A stretch of DNA of 64,000 nucleotides from Mesostigma viride. Its lineage: Eukaryota; Streptophyta; Mesostigmatophyceae; Mesostigmatales; Mesostigmataceae. The notes beneath the pieces were generated by a model, which saw only the letters and a program-made list of their open reading frames with translations, was not told the origin of the DNA and did not search any database. The stretch lies in contig RPFO01000199.1 in assembly GCA_009746045.1 (NCBI GenBank), positions 294,501 to 358,500 on the forward strand. The letters are read 5' to 3'. The position numbers and the translations under genes are program-made. The first letter of the stretch is position 1. Each line of letters starts with the position of its first letter. Below, in pieces: positions 1-11,588 of the stretch.

Positions 1-1075
1 CTGGGCCAAGGTAACGCCATCCATGCCTGGTAAAGCTGAGTTATCGTTTTCCTATCGATGTTTGAGGTTTATATATACGTTCTAGCTTGTGTAGCACATT
101 CTTTTTGCATTATTCATGCTCTTTCTTGACCCTGGCCTGGCCCCTTTCTAAAACACCCTTCTTAGATGCTTCCCTCAGTCAGTTGACCTGCCACAGGGTG
201 ATGGTGATAAGTTTTAGAGGCTGTATGGGTTTGAATACCTCCATATATGTTTGTTATACATTTCCCACACACATATTGCATGAGTGTGAGGCAGTTGGCT
301 GGTCTCTGTGGCATCATCAAGCATGTAACCGGTGAGTAGAAGCTTCCCATTGTCAGCATGTGCCACCAGGTGTGCTGGCCATCACCTGGCAAGCTATAGC
401 AGCTTAGGCCTAGTTTATCCTTGATAGGGCAAGCTGAAATAGGCTTTAAATCACTAGTTTGTTGGTGGCTGCCGCCTAGAATGCATGCCTTGCGTAGGGT
501 ATCCGCACCGCGTTACCTACGTGCATGGACAAGGTGGCACCTGCACATAGGTGCCATGTAAGGGCATTGTGATGATGCAGTTATGTTTCCCCATCATTGT
601 GGAAGGGAAATGTATTGTGTGGCATGGCTGGGGGCCATATTAGTAGGTATTAGTAGGTAGTATGCCCACTCCTACCCCTTGGTTGCTTTTTACCAACGGC
701 ACCCCTATGGGCTGTACTGGGTGTAACTGCTGGTATACCCACCCAAATGATGACCCCAATGGCTCAAACTGTTCAGCAACTAATTGTTTATCATCCCTGA
801 AGTGGTAGGTGCCTAGCTCTTACAACATAATTCAAAATGCACATTCTACCAAAAATGAAAACGCTCGTCTTGACCCCCCTGACTTTGAAGGCAGTTATAC
901 ATGGCCTACCCTGCATATATGTAAGGTTGTGATATACCAACCCGAAGGGCAACTCATGGACATGCTTGGCCCCCAAGGACAGCCATTGGATATGGGTGGG
1001 TTGGATGGCATCTGGTTTGCAAAATTGTGAAGTTACAGCCGATGCATCGGCAGTATTTCTGCCCATTTAGGGGTT
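1..1075 (-). mobile_element. TTAA-1 DNA transposon, partial copy (one end plus interior)
   Basis: This segment is a near-identical reverse complement of 24357-25440, so it is the same element in the opposite orientation, cut off by the window start. It ends in CCATTTAGGGGTTAA at 1061-1075, the inverted terminal sequence of the family. The TTAA at 1072-1075 is followed by ORF1-type LINE sequence (gcgcgacattt). In the two related LINE copies near 3520 and 15912 the same place reads atTTAAgcgc, so the element sits exactly on a pre-existing TTAA. No convincing protein is encoded, so it is probably non-autonomous. TTAA target choice and termini starting CCC fit piggyBac-type elements; Kolobok or Sola3 are alternatives. 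Confidence 0.8.
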
Positions 1076-1905
1076 AAGCGCGACATTTTTGCCCCGGCCC
1101 ATCCAACTCACTGGTGAGCTGCGGATGTCGGCTGTCCGCCTCCCCCGCGCTCGAGGTAAGGCTGGCCCGGCACCCGTGCTCCTCACCTTTAAGTACATGG
1201 CGGACAAGCTGTCGTTCCTTATATAATGCCGCAAGAAGCTCTCGCGGACTCGCTACACGCTAAACGACGACTTGACCCTGGCCCAGCAACAAAGGCGACG
1301 CGAGCTATGGCCGACCTACCTCCAGATACGGCAAAGCGCAGGGGGGGAACCGGTATACTGGAGGGCCCTCCAGTCTAGGGCCCCCGGGGGCGGTCATCCA
1401 CGTTGACCACAAGCCCTGGCAGGCACCTCCTGCCACCCCAGCAACCTCAGTCTAGGGAATATATAACAGTAGTGTAGATTAGTCAGGCTTAGCCTAGCAT
1501 GACAGTGGCCTACGCGCATGTGCGCCCATAATGGCCCCCATGAATGACGCCTTCAGAATTTAGCCAAGCCATGCCTATAATGGGACCCCCATGGATGTTG
1601 CATTAAGCATTTAGCCACGCTCTGCCTATGCAGAGAGTCACTCTCTGTTGAGAAGCCATGCCCTAGCGCTTGTATAGATAGCCATCCATGATGATGATTC
1701 TTCCACCCCATGCCAAACCCCTAGGTCTGCTGCGAACATGGTGGTGCCGGTGCCCTTGGTGCACCTAGAGCAAGTGTCGTTTACATCCCCACCCTAAGTT
1801 GCACGAAGCAGCCCAGAATGTATTAACAGCCATATGCCCCTTCTCTGGGATATGAGCTACATATACTCCCAACGGAGGTATGTTCCTAATTAATTAATTA
1901 ATCTA
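1076..1905 (+). mobile_element. ORF1-only LINE copy 1 (3' part of ORF1 plus 3' tail)
   Basis: From 1076 to about 1420 the sequence matches the C-terminal part of the LINE ORF1 relic at 15900-16250, with stops and indels. It is followed by the same roughly 450-bp non-coding tail (1440-1865) seen in the other copies, a CTCC-CAAC-GGAG hairpin at 1866-1877 and a TTAATTAATTAA-type terminus. No ORF2 lies between ORF1 and the tail. The 5' side is displaced by the TTAA-1 insertion ending at 1075. Confidence 0.65.
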
Positions 1906-2410
1906 CGTTGAGGGTATGCCTCGCATTTCGGACGAGATTAGACAGCATAGGATATGTAGCATTCGTAGTAGGACATCTTGCTCGCACCAGTCATGCAGGT
2001 AGACCCCGACCTCGGTCTGGCTGGCCCCCAGCGGCTTGGCCAGCCAGGGCGGCATATCCTGACCTGGCCTGGTCCCAAGGACATTCCAAAAAAGATAGGT
2101 AAACATGCCATGACCTACCCACAGCAGTTGCTGGCCGACCCAGTTGCTGGTCCCAGCCCCGTTCGAACATCGCATTCACTCCCTCTCTCTTGCTTGGACT
2201 GCTATGCAGAGCAATAAGAGGTGGAATATGATTGTCCTGAGGCTCACACGCCAGCCCCTGTGGGCAAGCCCCCCCCCCCCCAAGTGGAAGGGGCGCTTTG
2301 CTGAGTAGAATAGTGAGGGTTTTCTAGATTAGATTAGATCAGAGTTAGATTATTAGTTCGGTTTCGCGGCTAAGTTCGCCCACCCCCATCCATCCACCAA
2401 GGAAATATTT
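1906..2410 (+). mobile_element. LINE-B 3' end, degenerate copy
   Basis: Begins with a broken coding segment (ISDEIRQ-like start) that recurs at about 3001. It ends with a coding stretch reading roughly FEHRIHSLSL followed by a lysine/arginine and proline-rich C terminus, shared with copies at 4313, 36797, 44390 and 48749. It resembles the extreme C terminus of a LINE ORF2 (compare the LINE-A C terminus near 34328). Reading frames are interrupted. A (CCAT)n stretch precedes the tail. Confidence 0.55.
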
Positions 2411-2469
2411 AAAAAGTTAAATTAAATCATGACATGACTCCGTTTAGACTGATCATGTAGCACATTTTC

Positions 2470-2650
2470 CTTGCTGGATGGATGGAGGTGGGCGAAGCCG
2501 CGAAACCGAACTAGTCTAACTCTAAGCTAATGTATCTAGAAAACCCTAAGTATACTCAGCAAAGCACCCCTTCCGCTTGGGGGGGGAGGGCTTGCCCACA
2601 GGGGCTGGCGTGTGAGCCTGGACAATCGTCTTCCACCTCTTCTTGTTAGG
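2470..2650 (-). mobile_element. LINE-B 3' end, inverted copy
   Basis: Reverse-complement copy of the LINE-B terminal segment, lying tail to tail with the copy that ends near 2410. The GGATGGATGGAGG stretch at 2474 and the cysteine- and proline-rich C-terminal coding remnant match the plus-strand copies. It is truncated at about 2650, where plus-strand ORF1-only tail sequence resumes. Confidence 0.5.
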
Positions 2651-2995
2651 CAGACGTGGCTCACGCCCATGTGCATGTATGCCTATGATGGGACCCACAC
2701 CACATGACGCATTAGCGTTAGAGTATTTAGTCATGCTTTGCCCATGCAGGGAGTTACTCTCTGCTGAGATGTCATGCTCTAGCTCTTGCCTAGCCACAAT
2801 CATCTTCAACCCCATGTCCGCACGTACTTAGCTGCTGGAACACATGGAGGTGCAGGTCACTGCACCTTGTGCACCCAGGGTAGGTGGCTGTTTACATCCC
2901 CCGGCCTGCAGGTTGTAGCCCAGACTGTATAAAGAACCATATGCCCCTTCTCAGGGCCATGTGTTACGTATATACTCCCATTTTACCCCGACTAG
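2651..2995 (+). mobile_element. ORF1-only LINE 3' tail fragment
   Basis: Recognisable tail of the ORF1-only LINE: cgcccatgtgc, the ggaccc and catgcagggagt blocks, and ccatatgccccttctc are in the same order as at 1500-1865 and 16330-17335. There is no coding part here. It runs directly into LINE-B-like coding sequence. Confidence 0.5.
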
Positions 2996-3261
2996 GTTGT
3001 CTCCGTATTTCGGACGAGATTAGGCAGCGTAGGATAGCATTCCGGCGTAGGACATCTTGCCCGCACCCTGAGCCAGGTCGACACCGCCCTTGGTCTGGCC
3101 GGCCCCCAGCGGCTTGGCCAACCAGGGCAGCATATTTTGACCTCAAGCCTGGCCCCGAGGACATTCCCAGGAAGCTAGGTAAACCTGCCATGAACTACAC
3201 CCAGATGTTGCTGGCCGACCTAGTGGTCCCAGCTCAGTTTGAACACCGCATCCACTCCCTG
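2996..3261 (+). pseudogene. LINE-B ORF2 C-terminal remnant
   Basis: Matches 1906-2180: an ISDEIRQRR-type start, then a GRP-rich stretch, then the FEHRIHSL block. It is more intact than the copy at 1906, but it fuses directly into ORF1-type sequence at about 3262, so the long open frame here is a chance fusion of two retroelement fragments and not a gene. Confidence 0.45.
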
Positions 3262-4312
3262 CGCCCAGGCGGTGAGGGACATCGCCACCAAGCCAGCCCC
3301 CGCTGGCCTGAGGCGACAACGCCCCTCCCACCCAGACCTGGGCGGACCTGCTCAAGCACCACGCCAACTCTACCACCTCCACCATCGCGGCACACCTTAG
3401 GCAACAAGCCCTCGACCTCCGCGAGGAGGCTGACCGCACCCACCGTAGCCACAATGTCATCGTCAAGCACTTCGACCAGCCGGCAGGTGAGGTTTCGACG
3501 ACTCTTCTTACGGCATTTAAGCGCGACATTCTTGCCCCCGATGCACCTTACTGGTGAGCTGCGCATGTCGGCTGTTCGCCTCCCCCGCGCGCGGGGTAAG
3601 GCTGGCCCGGCACCCGTGCTCCTCACCTTTAAGTACATGGCGGACAAGCTGTTGTTTCTTAAGAACGCCAAGAAGCTCTCGAGGACTCAGAAGTGATCAC
3701 TTCACGTTGGACGACGACCTGACCCTGGCCCAGCAACAACGGCGACGCGAGCTATGGCCGACCTACCTCCAGATACGGCAAAGCGCAGGTGAGGGGGGAA
3801 ACCGGTATACTGGAGGGGGGATGTCATCCATGCACGTCGACCACAAGCCTTGGCAGTAACCCCCAGCCTAGGGCATACAGCAGTAGTGTAGATTAGTAAG
3901 GCTTAGCTTACCATGCGGCCCCAGCGCATGTGCGCCCATAATGGCCATGGATGATGCATTTAAGAATTTAGCCACGCCCTGCCTATAATGGACCCCCCAT
4001 GGATGCTGCATTAAGAATTAGCTCAGCCCTGCCTATACAGAGAGTCACTCTCTGATGAGAAGCCAAGCCGGCCTTCTTAGCTTTTGTATAGCCACGTTGA
4101 TCTCCCCCCACCATGACAGGCTCCCCCTTCGCTGGGTATAGCTTGATAGATCATGGGGGTGCAGGTGCCCTGGTGCACCTCGAGCAAGTGTCGTTTACAT
4201 TCCCACCCTTGCAGGAAGTAGCTTAGAATGTATTATAGGCCATATGCCCCTTCTCTGGGATATGTGCTACATTTACTCCCAACGGAGTTATGTTCCTAAT
4301 TAATTAATTAAT
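3262..4312 (+). mobile_element. ORF1-only LINE copy 2 (middle and C-terminal ORF1, 3' tail)
   Basis: From about 3262 the sequence follows the ORF1 relic of 15670-16250: an alanine/threonine-rich coiled-coil-like part, then the MSAVRLPRARGKAGPAPVLL block and the LTLAQQQRRRELW block expected of an L1-type ORF1 C-terminal domain. Frameshifts occur near 3690. The CTCC-CAAC-GGAG hairpin is at 4276-4287 and the TTAATTAATTAA tail ends near 4312. Again no ORF2 sits between ORF1 and tail. Confidence 0.65.
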
Positions 4313-4575
4313 CCACTCCCTCTCCCTTCTTTGGACTGCCATGCAGAACAAGAAGCGGTGGTAGAAGATTGTCCAGGCTCACACGCCAGCCCCTGTGGGC
4401 AAGCCACCCCCCCCCAAGAGGAAGGGGCGTTTTGCTGAGGAGTGTAGTTAGGATTTTATAGACTAGATAGCTTAGAGTTAGTTTAGTTCGATTACGTGGC
4501 TTCCTCCACCTCCACCCCCCATCAAGGAATATGTGCTACATGATCTCCCCACGGAGGCATTAATTAATTAATTAA
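4313..4575 (+). mobile_element. LINE-B 3' end copy
   Basis: Starts at the ccactccctctc coding block, passes through the lysine/proline-rich C terminus (stop near 4440) and ends in a ctccccacggag hairpin variant plus TTAATTAATTAA at 4559-4575. Confidence 0.5.
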
Positions 4576-5015
4576 GAACATAACTCCGTTGGGAGTAAAT
4601 GTAGCACGTAGCCCAGAGAAGGGGCATATGGCCTATAATACATTCTAAGCTACTTCCTGCAAGGGTGGGAATGTAAACGACACTTGCTCTAGGTGCCCCA
4701 GGGCACCTGCAGCCCCATGATCTATCAAGCTATGCCAAGCTAAGGGGGAGCCTGTCATGGAGGGGAAGATCAGCATAGCTATACAAAAGCTAGAGCGTGG
4801 CATCTCAGCAGAGAGCAGCTCTCTGCATGGGCACAGCATAATTAAATAAAGCTAGGCATCATCTGGAGCCGGTGTGGCACATCATAGGCACACATGTACA
4901 TGACTAAAAATGCTAGGCATCAGCCGGTATAGTGCCTGTAGTAGGCGGGCATGTACAAGGCCACGGTCTACCTATTATACACTACTGCTGCTGTATTCCC
5001 CTAAGCTGGGGCGTC
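4576..5015 (-). mobile_element. ORF1-only LINE 3' tail, inverted copy
   Basis: Reverse complement of the ORF1-only tail. ctccgttgggag at 4587-4598 is the terminal hairpin read from the other strand, followed by ccagagaaggggcatatgg and, at the far end, the block next to the ORF1 stop (tacactactgctg). It faces the LINE-B copy tail to tail across a TTAA-rich junction. Confidence 0.55.
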
Positions 5016-5078
5016 TGGAGTCGCCGGAGGCATGTCATAATTTAATTTTAATTTAGGTTGTCTCCAATTTGCAGCTTT

Positions 5079-6536
5079 GCAAATTAGCGGAGGGCGGGGC
5101 CCGAGATTAATTAAGAGGTACCTTGAAATTCAATAAGAGGCATGCCTCTATCCAGATATATTTTTGGATGCGAGTTTCTATTGGATAGTTGTAGTATTGT
5201 ACGACAGCCCAGCCTGGCCGGCACCTCCTGACGTGGGCTGGGCCCAGTGATGTTAGACGCCGCAAGGCCCGCACCTTCAAAGAACAGCTAGTAGAGGACA
5301 TGGGGGGCCTAGGCCTCTCTGTGATTTGGAAGAAGATGATGGACAAGGCCAAGTGGGCCCAGGTCATAGAGGACAACGAGCCCCCCCCAGTGGGGAAGCG
5401 CCCGCGTGTGCAATCCCGTGGGAGGCACGCCAGACAGCTCCCCTAGGGCAGCGTGCGGCTGCCTAGAGATGTTGTAGTTAGAATGCTGTTAGATAGGTGT
5501 AGTATGTAGCCGATGTAGATAAATTAGACCGGTAGGACTGTTTGCACCCATCCATCCATCCATCCATCGGGGTTAATGCTCCGTGACTCCCCAACGGGAG
5601 CACGAGTCTAATTAATTGTACGACAACGTGTCAGGCCGTTTAATTTATTCCGACTTCTACATTCTGATCAGACACTCCGCAAAGGTGAAAACCTTTGCGT
5701 TCAGTGCCGGGCCGCGGAAAACGCGGAAAACGCGATCTGCAAATGAATCCGACCGGAATCGAACTGGGGACCTCTCGCACCAATTTTGCTGACTATAGGA
5801 CGGACGTCTCCGGTTACCATGGCATCGCCAACTTACACCTACAGTCATCCGCAAAAGTTCTCCTGTCCGGGGAGTGATGCAAGCCTTTCGACATTGCAAG
5901 ACTTCTACATGTTCACCGCTTGGTAAAAAAAGGATCACTTATATACCTAACTTCTCCGTAAAATCTCATCGACCGGGTTTCGAAACAACCCACGAACGCC
6001 GTAGATGCAGATCCAACGGAGCAAAGAACGTCACGACCGACGCAGCGCCAAATAGTCGCCCAGATTCCTTTTCTGCGAGCCATTTTACAACATCGCGCCG
6101 CGTCGTGTACCCGAGCCCTTTTCTGAACGTGAGATCCAAAATCCGCTTGCCAGACCAGGAACTCCGTCCAATACCAACGTGCAGTACCACCAATTCACTA
6201 CCATTCAAATCACCGATATCGCTGGAGGGATACCTCTTTTTTTTTTCGGGGAAATGGTATATTTACTATCCAATTATAGACCAGAGAGGTGAAATGGGAA
6301 ATGAGTATCAGCGAATCCTAAATACCTCTTATTTAATTTCGCCACTTAGAAATGTCTCCACGACACTACCGCGACTTACAGTACTTTCCGTCACCCTTGA
6401 CATGTTTTCGTACAATACTACAAATTAACGCCAATAGAAATTCGCCTCCAAACATATATCTCGATAGAGTCATGCCTCTTATTTAATTTCGAGGTACCTC
6501 TTAATTAATCTCGGCCCCCGCCCTCCACTAATTTGC
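5079..6536. mobile_element. DNA transposon with long (~110 bp) terminal inverted repeats
   Basis: The left end from gcaaattag (5079) through ttctattgg (about 5184) is matched in reverse complement by 6428-6536, with about a dozen differences by eye. The shared blocks include GGAGGGCGGG, GAGATTAATTAAGAGGTACC and AATAAGAGGCATG. The interior has no recognisable transposase; the longest open frame (5874-6428, 184 codons) matches nothing I know. A LINE-A fragment is inserted in the left part. I could not find a convincing target-site duplication, so the superfamily is unknown. Confidence 0.7.
5207..5614 (+). mobile_element. LINE-A, 5'-truncated 408-bp insertion with target-site duplication
   Basis: Contains the last coding part of LINE-A ORF2 (degenerate), its 3' untranslated region with (CCAT)n at about 5547, the CTCCC-CAAC-GGGAG hairpin at 5587-5600 and an attaatt tail. 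It is flanked by an 11-bp direct repeat, attgtacgaca, at 5196-5206 and 5615-5625. Variable-length duplication plus 5' truncation is the signature of target-primed reverse transcription. Confidence 0.85.
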
Positions 6537-6540
6537 TAAA

Positions 6541-6735
6541 AAGGAGCCAATTTTACCCCGACTCCCAGGTTGTAGCCCAGACTGTATAAAAAACCATATG
6601 CCCCTTCTCAGGGCCATGTGTTACGTATACTCCCATTTTACCCCGACTCCCAACAGAGATATCAAGGAGACAACCAGCGCAGAGATATGTTCTTAATTAA
6701 TTTTAATTTTCATGGCTAGCAACACCAGCTACAAA
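6541..6735 (+). mobile_element. LINE tail fragment
   Basis: Related to 2900-2995: ggttgtagcccagactgtataaa, ccatatgccccttctc, then a TTAATTAATTT stretch. No coding part. An aaggagacaaccagc block at 6664 recurs inverted at 36735. Confidence 0.35.
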
Positions 6736-8738
6736 TGGATATTGGATAGTTGTCCCAGGTTCAATGTGTAGGCTTAACCGCACATTCATCAAACCAAGAG
6801 GACGAGACCAAATTCCCAAATAAGTCCCGAAATAAATCCCGAAGTCCTACAGACTATGCAAGCAAGCCTAAGACACAATTTATTTCATTGTTGCGCCCGG
6901 ACCAAAGGGCCCGTCCGCAACATAGAGCTGCCAAAACTGTGTATCAAGTTTCTATGGGAAAGACGGTCCCTCGAATGACACTGATTTTTTCCGGAGCATT
7001 AGTATCTGCGAATGTCCTGTCTGACACAAAACGTACAATAGTAAGCTAGTGTAGGACAGCATGGCATGCAGGTGTGATGTAGATGAAATGTCCCTCTACC
7101 AACCAATTTGACAACAATCATGAATGGGGTATAATAACCACTTAGCGAGCATGGCACCGGTGAGTAAAGAGGGGCCAAGGGTCCCCACATTGAGCCAGGC
7201 AGCAAGAACTAGCAATGACCCCAAGTCAAGCGGAGCACTTGCGACGCGTCCCTGCCTCGCACTCGGCCACGCCCTGCATCGGGCTGCAGGGACAACGGGT
7301 GTGAGAACACATGGTCCCCTAGCACCCTAATACAATGCACGGCGGCTGAGTTTGCCCAGGCGTGCTGCCACCATGGTAGCGCACCATAGTTATTCTGCGT
7401 GGGTACCCTATTCCTTGATTGGTGGGAGAATTGGGGCACAAGGGTGCTGGGCTGGCGCATTTATTCTATCGAAGTAGTACGGTGGACAAACCTTGTGTTT
7501 TGCACATGTTCATTCCTTGTGAGGCGGGGCTTTCCATGTGGCAAAAGGGTAGTCGAAGCGTGGGAGTGCGGGGTAGTCTGTGTAGTGGGAGGAGATGCGG
7601 GCGAAAGGGAAAAATAAGAACAAGAAGTGCTGCGCCCTCTACCATGACATCCCATGAAGGCAAGCGAGGCACCACCTTGCATGCAACTGCTCCATTACCG
7701 GCCTTGTTCCCATATGTGCATACTTCTATAAGGACAACCAACGGGCCGACACACAAAAAGATAAGCTCCATCGCCTTGGCTGGTCGCGGCTTGTGCCGCG
7801 CTGATGGCCGCGGGGGGATGCGATGGGGCGTCCCCTGCCCCCGCCTCCCTCCATCTAGCCCCTCCTCCTCCCCTCCTCCCCTATGCCATGTCTGCTGCAT
7901 CTGGCCCACCCTCGTCCCCATGGTCCCGGCCGTCGTCCCCATGGTCCCGGCCACACGGCCATGTGTCCATGCGCGCAGGCCCTACCAATTCACAACCAGC
8001 AACCAACCCGCAACGGTGCTACCAACGCACACCTTGCATGCCCTTCTGTTGCTACCCGTGATGGGGCACTACCCAGTCCTCCCCACCAGGTGCGCCTTCC
8101 CTGCCTCTTCGAACGCTGCCGTTGTTGTCCACGCCACCCCGTGGGTCGACTTGCCCACGGCGCAGCACTAGTGCCCAGACATGTATCCCACGGTCCAGCC
8201 ACGGCGATAGATGCCGGCCTAGATGCTGAGGTCCTCTTGGACGGCACCTCGTCAGATCCTTCCGCCAGCAGCATGATCCACCCTGCCCACGCGCCGTCGT
8301 CCGCAGGCATGGGAAACACCCTGGCAAGCACGCCTGCATACGTGCAGCCTGCAGATCCCCGATGGCAGGACGTGCCGCCCCGGTGCCAACAGCAAGCGTG
8401 GCCTTCTCCCAGCAGCAGTGGCTTCAGCATTATCCTCTCACCACACAAATGCCACATCCTTCAACCTGCAAGCCTTCTGACAACAAGAACCACCGCGTCT
8501 CCTTTTGGTAACAAGGACACATCCACGATGGCTGGGCCCAACCTCAAGGATGGCCCGTGCGCACCCAATCCACCCACGTACGCTGTGCTGGTCGGCACAC
8601 GCATAGTAAGCACTGCCATGCTCCCAGTTGCAAGCCCTGGAAGCAGAAAACCCTGGAAAGATCTTGCCTTGGCCCATCGGATACCGGCCTTTTTGGCCAC
8701 TTGCGCTCAAGGTGGCGGGGGGGGTTGGCATAAGAGCG
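6736..8738. other. No gene assignable
   Basis: Several open frames exist, such as 7419-8171 and the start of 7883-9250, but none shows a known domain, and overlapping frames on both strands are equally long, as expected from GC-rich DNA. I see no clear promoter, repeat or element boundary here. Confidence 0.5.
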
Positions 8739-9068
8739 GCCCCCTCCCCCTCCCCCTCCCCCTCCCCTCCCCCTCCCCCTCCCCCTCCCCCCTCCCCCTC
8801 CCCTCCCCCCCCTCCCTCCCCTCCCCCTCCCCCTCCCCTCCCCTCCCCCTCCCCCTCCCCTCCCCTCCCCCTCCCCCCCCCCCTCCCCCTCCCCCCCCCT
8901 CCCCTCCCCCTCCCCTCCCCTCCCCCTTCCCCTCCCCCTCCCCCTCCCCCTCCCCTCCCCTCCCCTCCCCTCCCCCTCCCAGTCCCCTCCCCCTCCCCTC
9001 CCCCTCCCCCCCCCACCCACCCACCCACCCCACCCCACCCACCCCACCCACCCCCACCCACCCCCACG
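8739..9068 (+). repeat. C-rich polypyrimidine tract, (CCCCTC)n-like, ending in (CCCA)n
   Basis: About 330 bp almost purely C and T on the plus strand, grading into CCCA repeats at 9014-9060. Such mirror-symmetric purine/pyrimidine DNA can form triplex or i-motif structures. The long proline/serine open frames across it are artefacts. Confidence 0.9.
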
Positions 9069-11588
9069 CCGCCAGCCCGCCATGTGCCCGCCCCACAGGC
9101 CTTGCCTACCACATGAGTGGCTACATGGGTGGCCCCCAGCGGGGCGCGACGCACGGTGAATACGGCGAACGCAAAGTGTGGGACCCATCCGCAAGGGTCG
9201 CTGAAGCAACCGCAAGCAGATCCCCAACAGTGCGTACTGATGTAAATTAGAGTATGTTTGCAGGTCACGGGGAACAAGAAACCAAAAGAATAGCTGGACA
9301 GCCATAGCACAAAGATGACATTTTTCAACAAAACCAAAGGGTACAATTTGGCTCATGAAACTAGCAAGCCTTCCGACCGCATAAGATAAGAGGAGTTATA
9401 TTCCCCGATATGGCAAGGTGGATGTAAGAAACCTGGCCGGCACCCACTAAGGTGAGGCGAGTAGGGCGGGCAGGAAGCTGGCGGGTACGATGGGGGGCAC
9501 GGACACGAGGAGAGCGGGTAAAGACAGATATTGGGGAAAGGAGGCGAGGGTGACGGGAGCGGATGCAGGGAGGGAGGGACGGAGGGAGGGAAGGAGGGGG
9601 GGGGGGAGGGGAAAAAGAGGAGGAGTGACAGACCAACGAGGTCATGGTAACACACAATGCAATCAAATCAAATAAATTGACTGCTTGCTTTCCTTACCGT
9701 CACTGTACCAGACGCACGGCTACGCATCCACGATAGTAATAGATAACAAAAGGAGAGAACCGCGTGCGTCCTGATTCCGCTGATCTGGTACCTCTGGATA
9801 TCTTTGATATATATATATATTTGTCTCCAGTACGAAAAAACTAGTTGCGTAATCCCTCATGCGCGTCTGCCATGCTGGAAAGTGACGACGCCACTATCCC
9901 CCCCCCCTGCATATCAGCCGGAGGCTGGAAGCGTTCTCCCCGGGTGTTATAATTTATGAATTACCGTAGTCCAGAATCTTTATCGTTACCCAGTCATGCT
10001 CCTTGCAACTCATCGTCATCAGGCACGATCCATCATCCATGCCAGACTCAAACCCCACCATTCAGGATTTTATCCCTACAAATACTGAAATATAGTACTT
10101 CCCTTAATTACCTAGTTACACTTTATGTATTTCGGTAATTAGCCGCCTTTTAGACATTACGACCAAATCGTGCAGGCTTGTACTCGATGTTGCGCATGCG
10201 CAGCCGCCGCACGCAGCGCGCATTCCATCCAATTTCCATGATTGTCCATGCCTGGTCCATACTGTACCCGTTTCCCGCCCGCGAGATGGCGGGGCTCGCA
10301 CCGCCGTTAACTGTCAAGCTGGGAGTACACCGTTGACGTCAACGCGGAGATCCCAAATCATTCCTGACCGATACTGTTAAGTCAACATTGTTCATCAGCG
10401 GCGTGGGAACCAACAACAACAACCACAACAAGAACAACTTGTCACCCTCAAGTCAATACATAGATACGGTGCTGCAATCTGCGGCATGGTAATCAACAGC
10501 AACAAAAACAAGATACATATACAGTAGTACCCTATAGTACATACTTACTGGGACAGTGCCCATGTGCGGCGGCCGGCGTGGCTATTGGGTAACTACAATA
10601 ACAACAACAACAACCATTACTGGCAGAACTGACCTGAACGTGTAGTCAACAGAACACCACGTTTCACCGCACAACCTGCGACATTATTGTGCCCAGCCCT
10701 TTGACCAGGACTGTTGACAAGCGGAACCACAGACAATATCCCTTTGACCAGGACGCCGCTTTGAATATATTCCAGGCATTCACAACGGCATCCCTCCTGA
10801 AACTGGGACCACGCACAATCACGCAAACCTGCACGGGAATCAATTGTAAGTTCACTAATTAGCTGCTAGTAAACTAACCAGATCTCTCCGAGATTCAAAT
10901 GCTGAAATCTCCTTGCCACAGTCGCTCAACAATTGTTGTTGGAATCAGCGGTGGCTTGCATACTAGAGGTCGCAGTTACGTATACTAGCAATGCAATTTA
11001 GTAACAAGAGACTGAAAGACGCAAGACTGCGTGAGTGACGAGAGCTTCCGACTGACACAATCCAGGCATCCATTATTACCCGCCTCGACCTGGCACGTGG
11101 TTAGTAGGGCGTGGACAACCATGCAAATGGGGATGCGGCGGTACGTATATTACGTAACAGGATTCGCCGCTGTCAACTCTGCAGGCGGCGTTGACCATCT
11201 ACAAGGGGTACATGCGACAATTCGGTTGGTGCTAGAGACACGAAACACGTCTCAACAAGCAGCACGGCTATCATGTCGATGGCTGTTCACAAACTTTGTT
11301 GATACGCCCGGACTTCCATGCTTTGTCTCCTGGCTCAGTAAGGCTATCTCAGTGAGTGGTTGCAAGGTGGTCTAGTGTTTGTGTGGGTGAGCATTTCAGC
11401 GATCTACTTCGTGCTTGGGCGTGATTATGCGGACAATGTAATATTTATTTTGTTGGAACTTTGCCACACATTCACTCCGCCGAGGTGCTAAAATACGGCC
11501 GGCACTGGTATCGGTACTGCGTGCATGGCAGTGCATGCACTAGCCGTCTTTCGATGATATAAGCACGGACGTGATCCGCTGGCCCAGC
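9069..11588. other. No gene assignable; region upstream of the sulfotransferase
   Basis: Contains a G-rich patch (about 9560-9612), a short (TA)n at 9810 and AAC-rich stretches at 10415-10435 and 10595-10615. A 114-codon open frame at 11031-11375 has no recognisable domain. This region presumably includes the sulfotransferase promoter, but no TATA-like site can be picked out with confidence. Confidence 0.45.

Noticed and set aside
809-1030. 73-codon frame conserved in both TTAA-1 copies (also 24404-24625)
   Set aside because: The copies are near-identical throughout, so conservation of the frame says nothing. It is short and has no known domain.
2884-3696. 270-codon open frame
   Set aside because: It is a chance fusion of a LINE-B C-terminal remnant and a LINE ORF1 fragment.
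5950-6015. Second tRNA-like B box (GTTTCGAAACCC) on the minus strand in the long-TIR element
   Set aside because: Distance to the only A-box-like word is too short for a tRNA and the stems do not pair.
7883-9250. 455-codon open frame rich in proline and serine
   Set aside because: It is open because it crosses a C/T-only tract without stops. Equally long frames exist on the other strand, and no domain is present.
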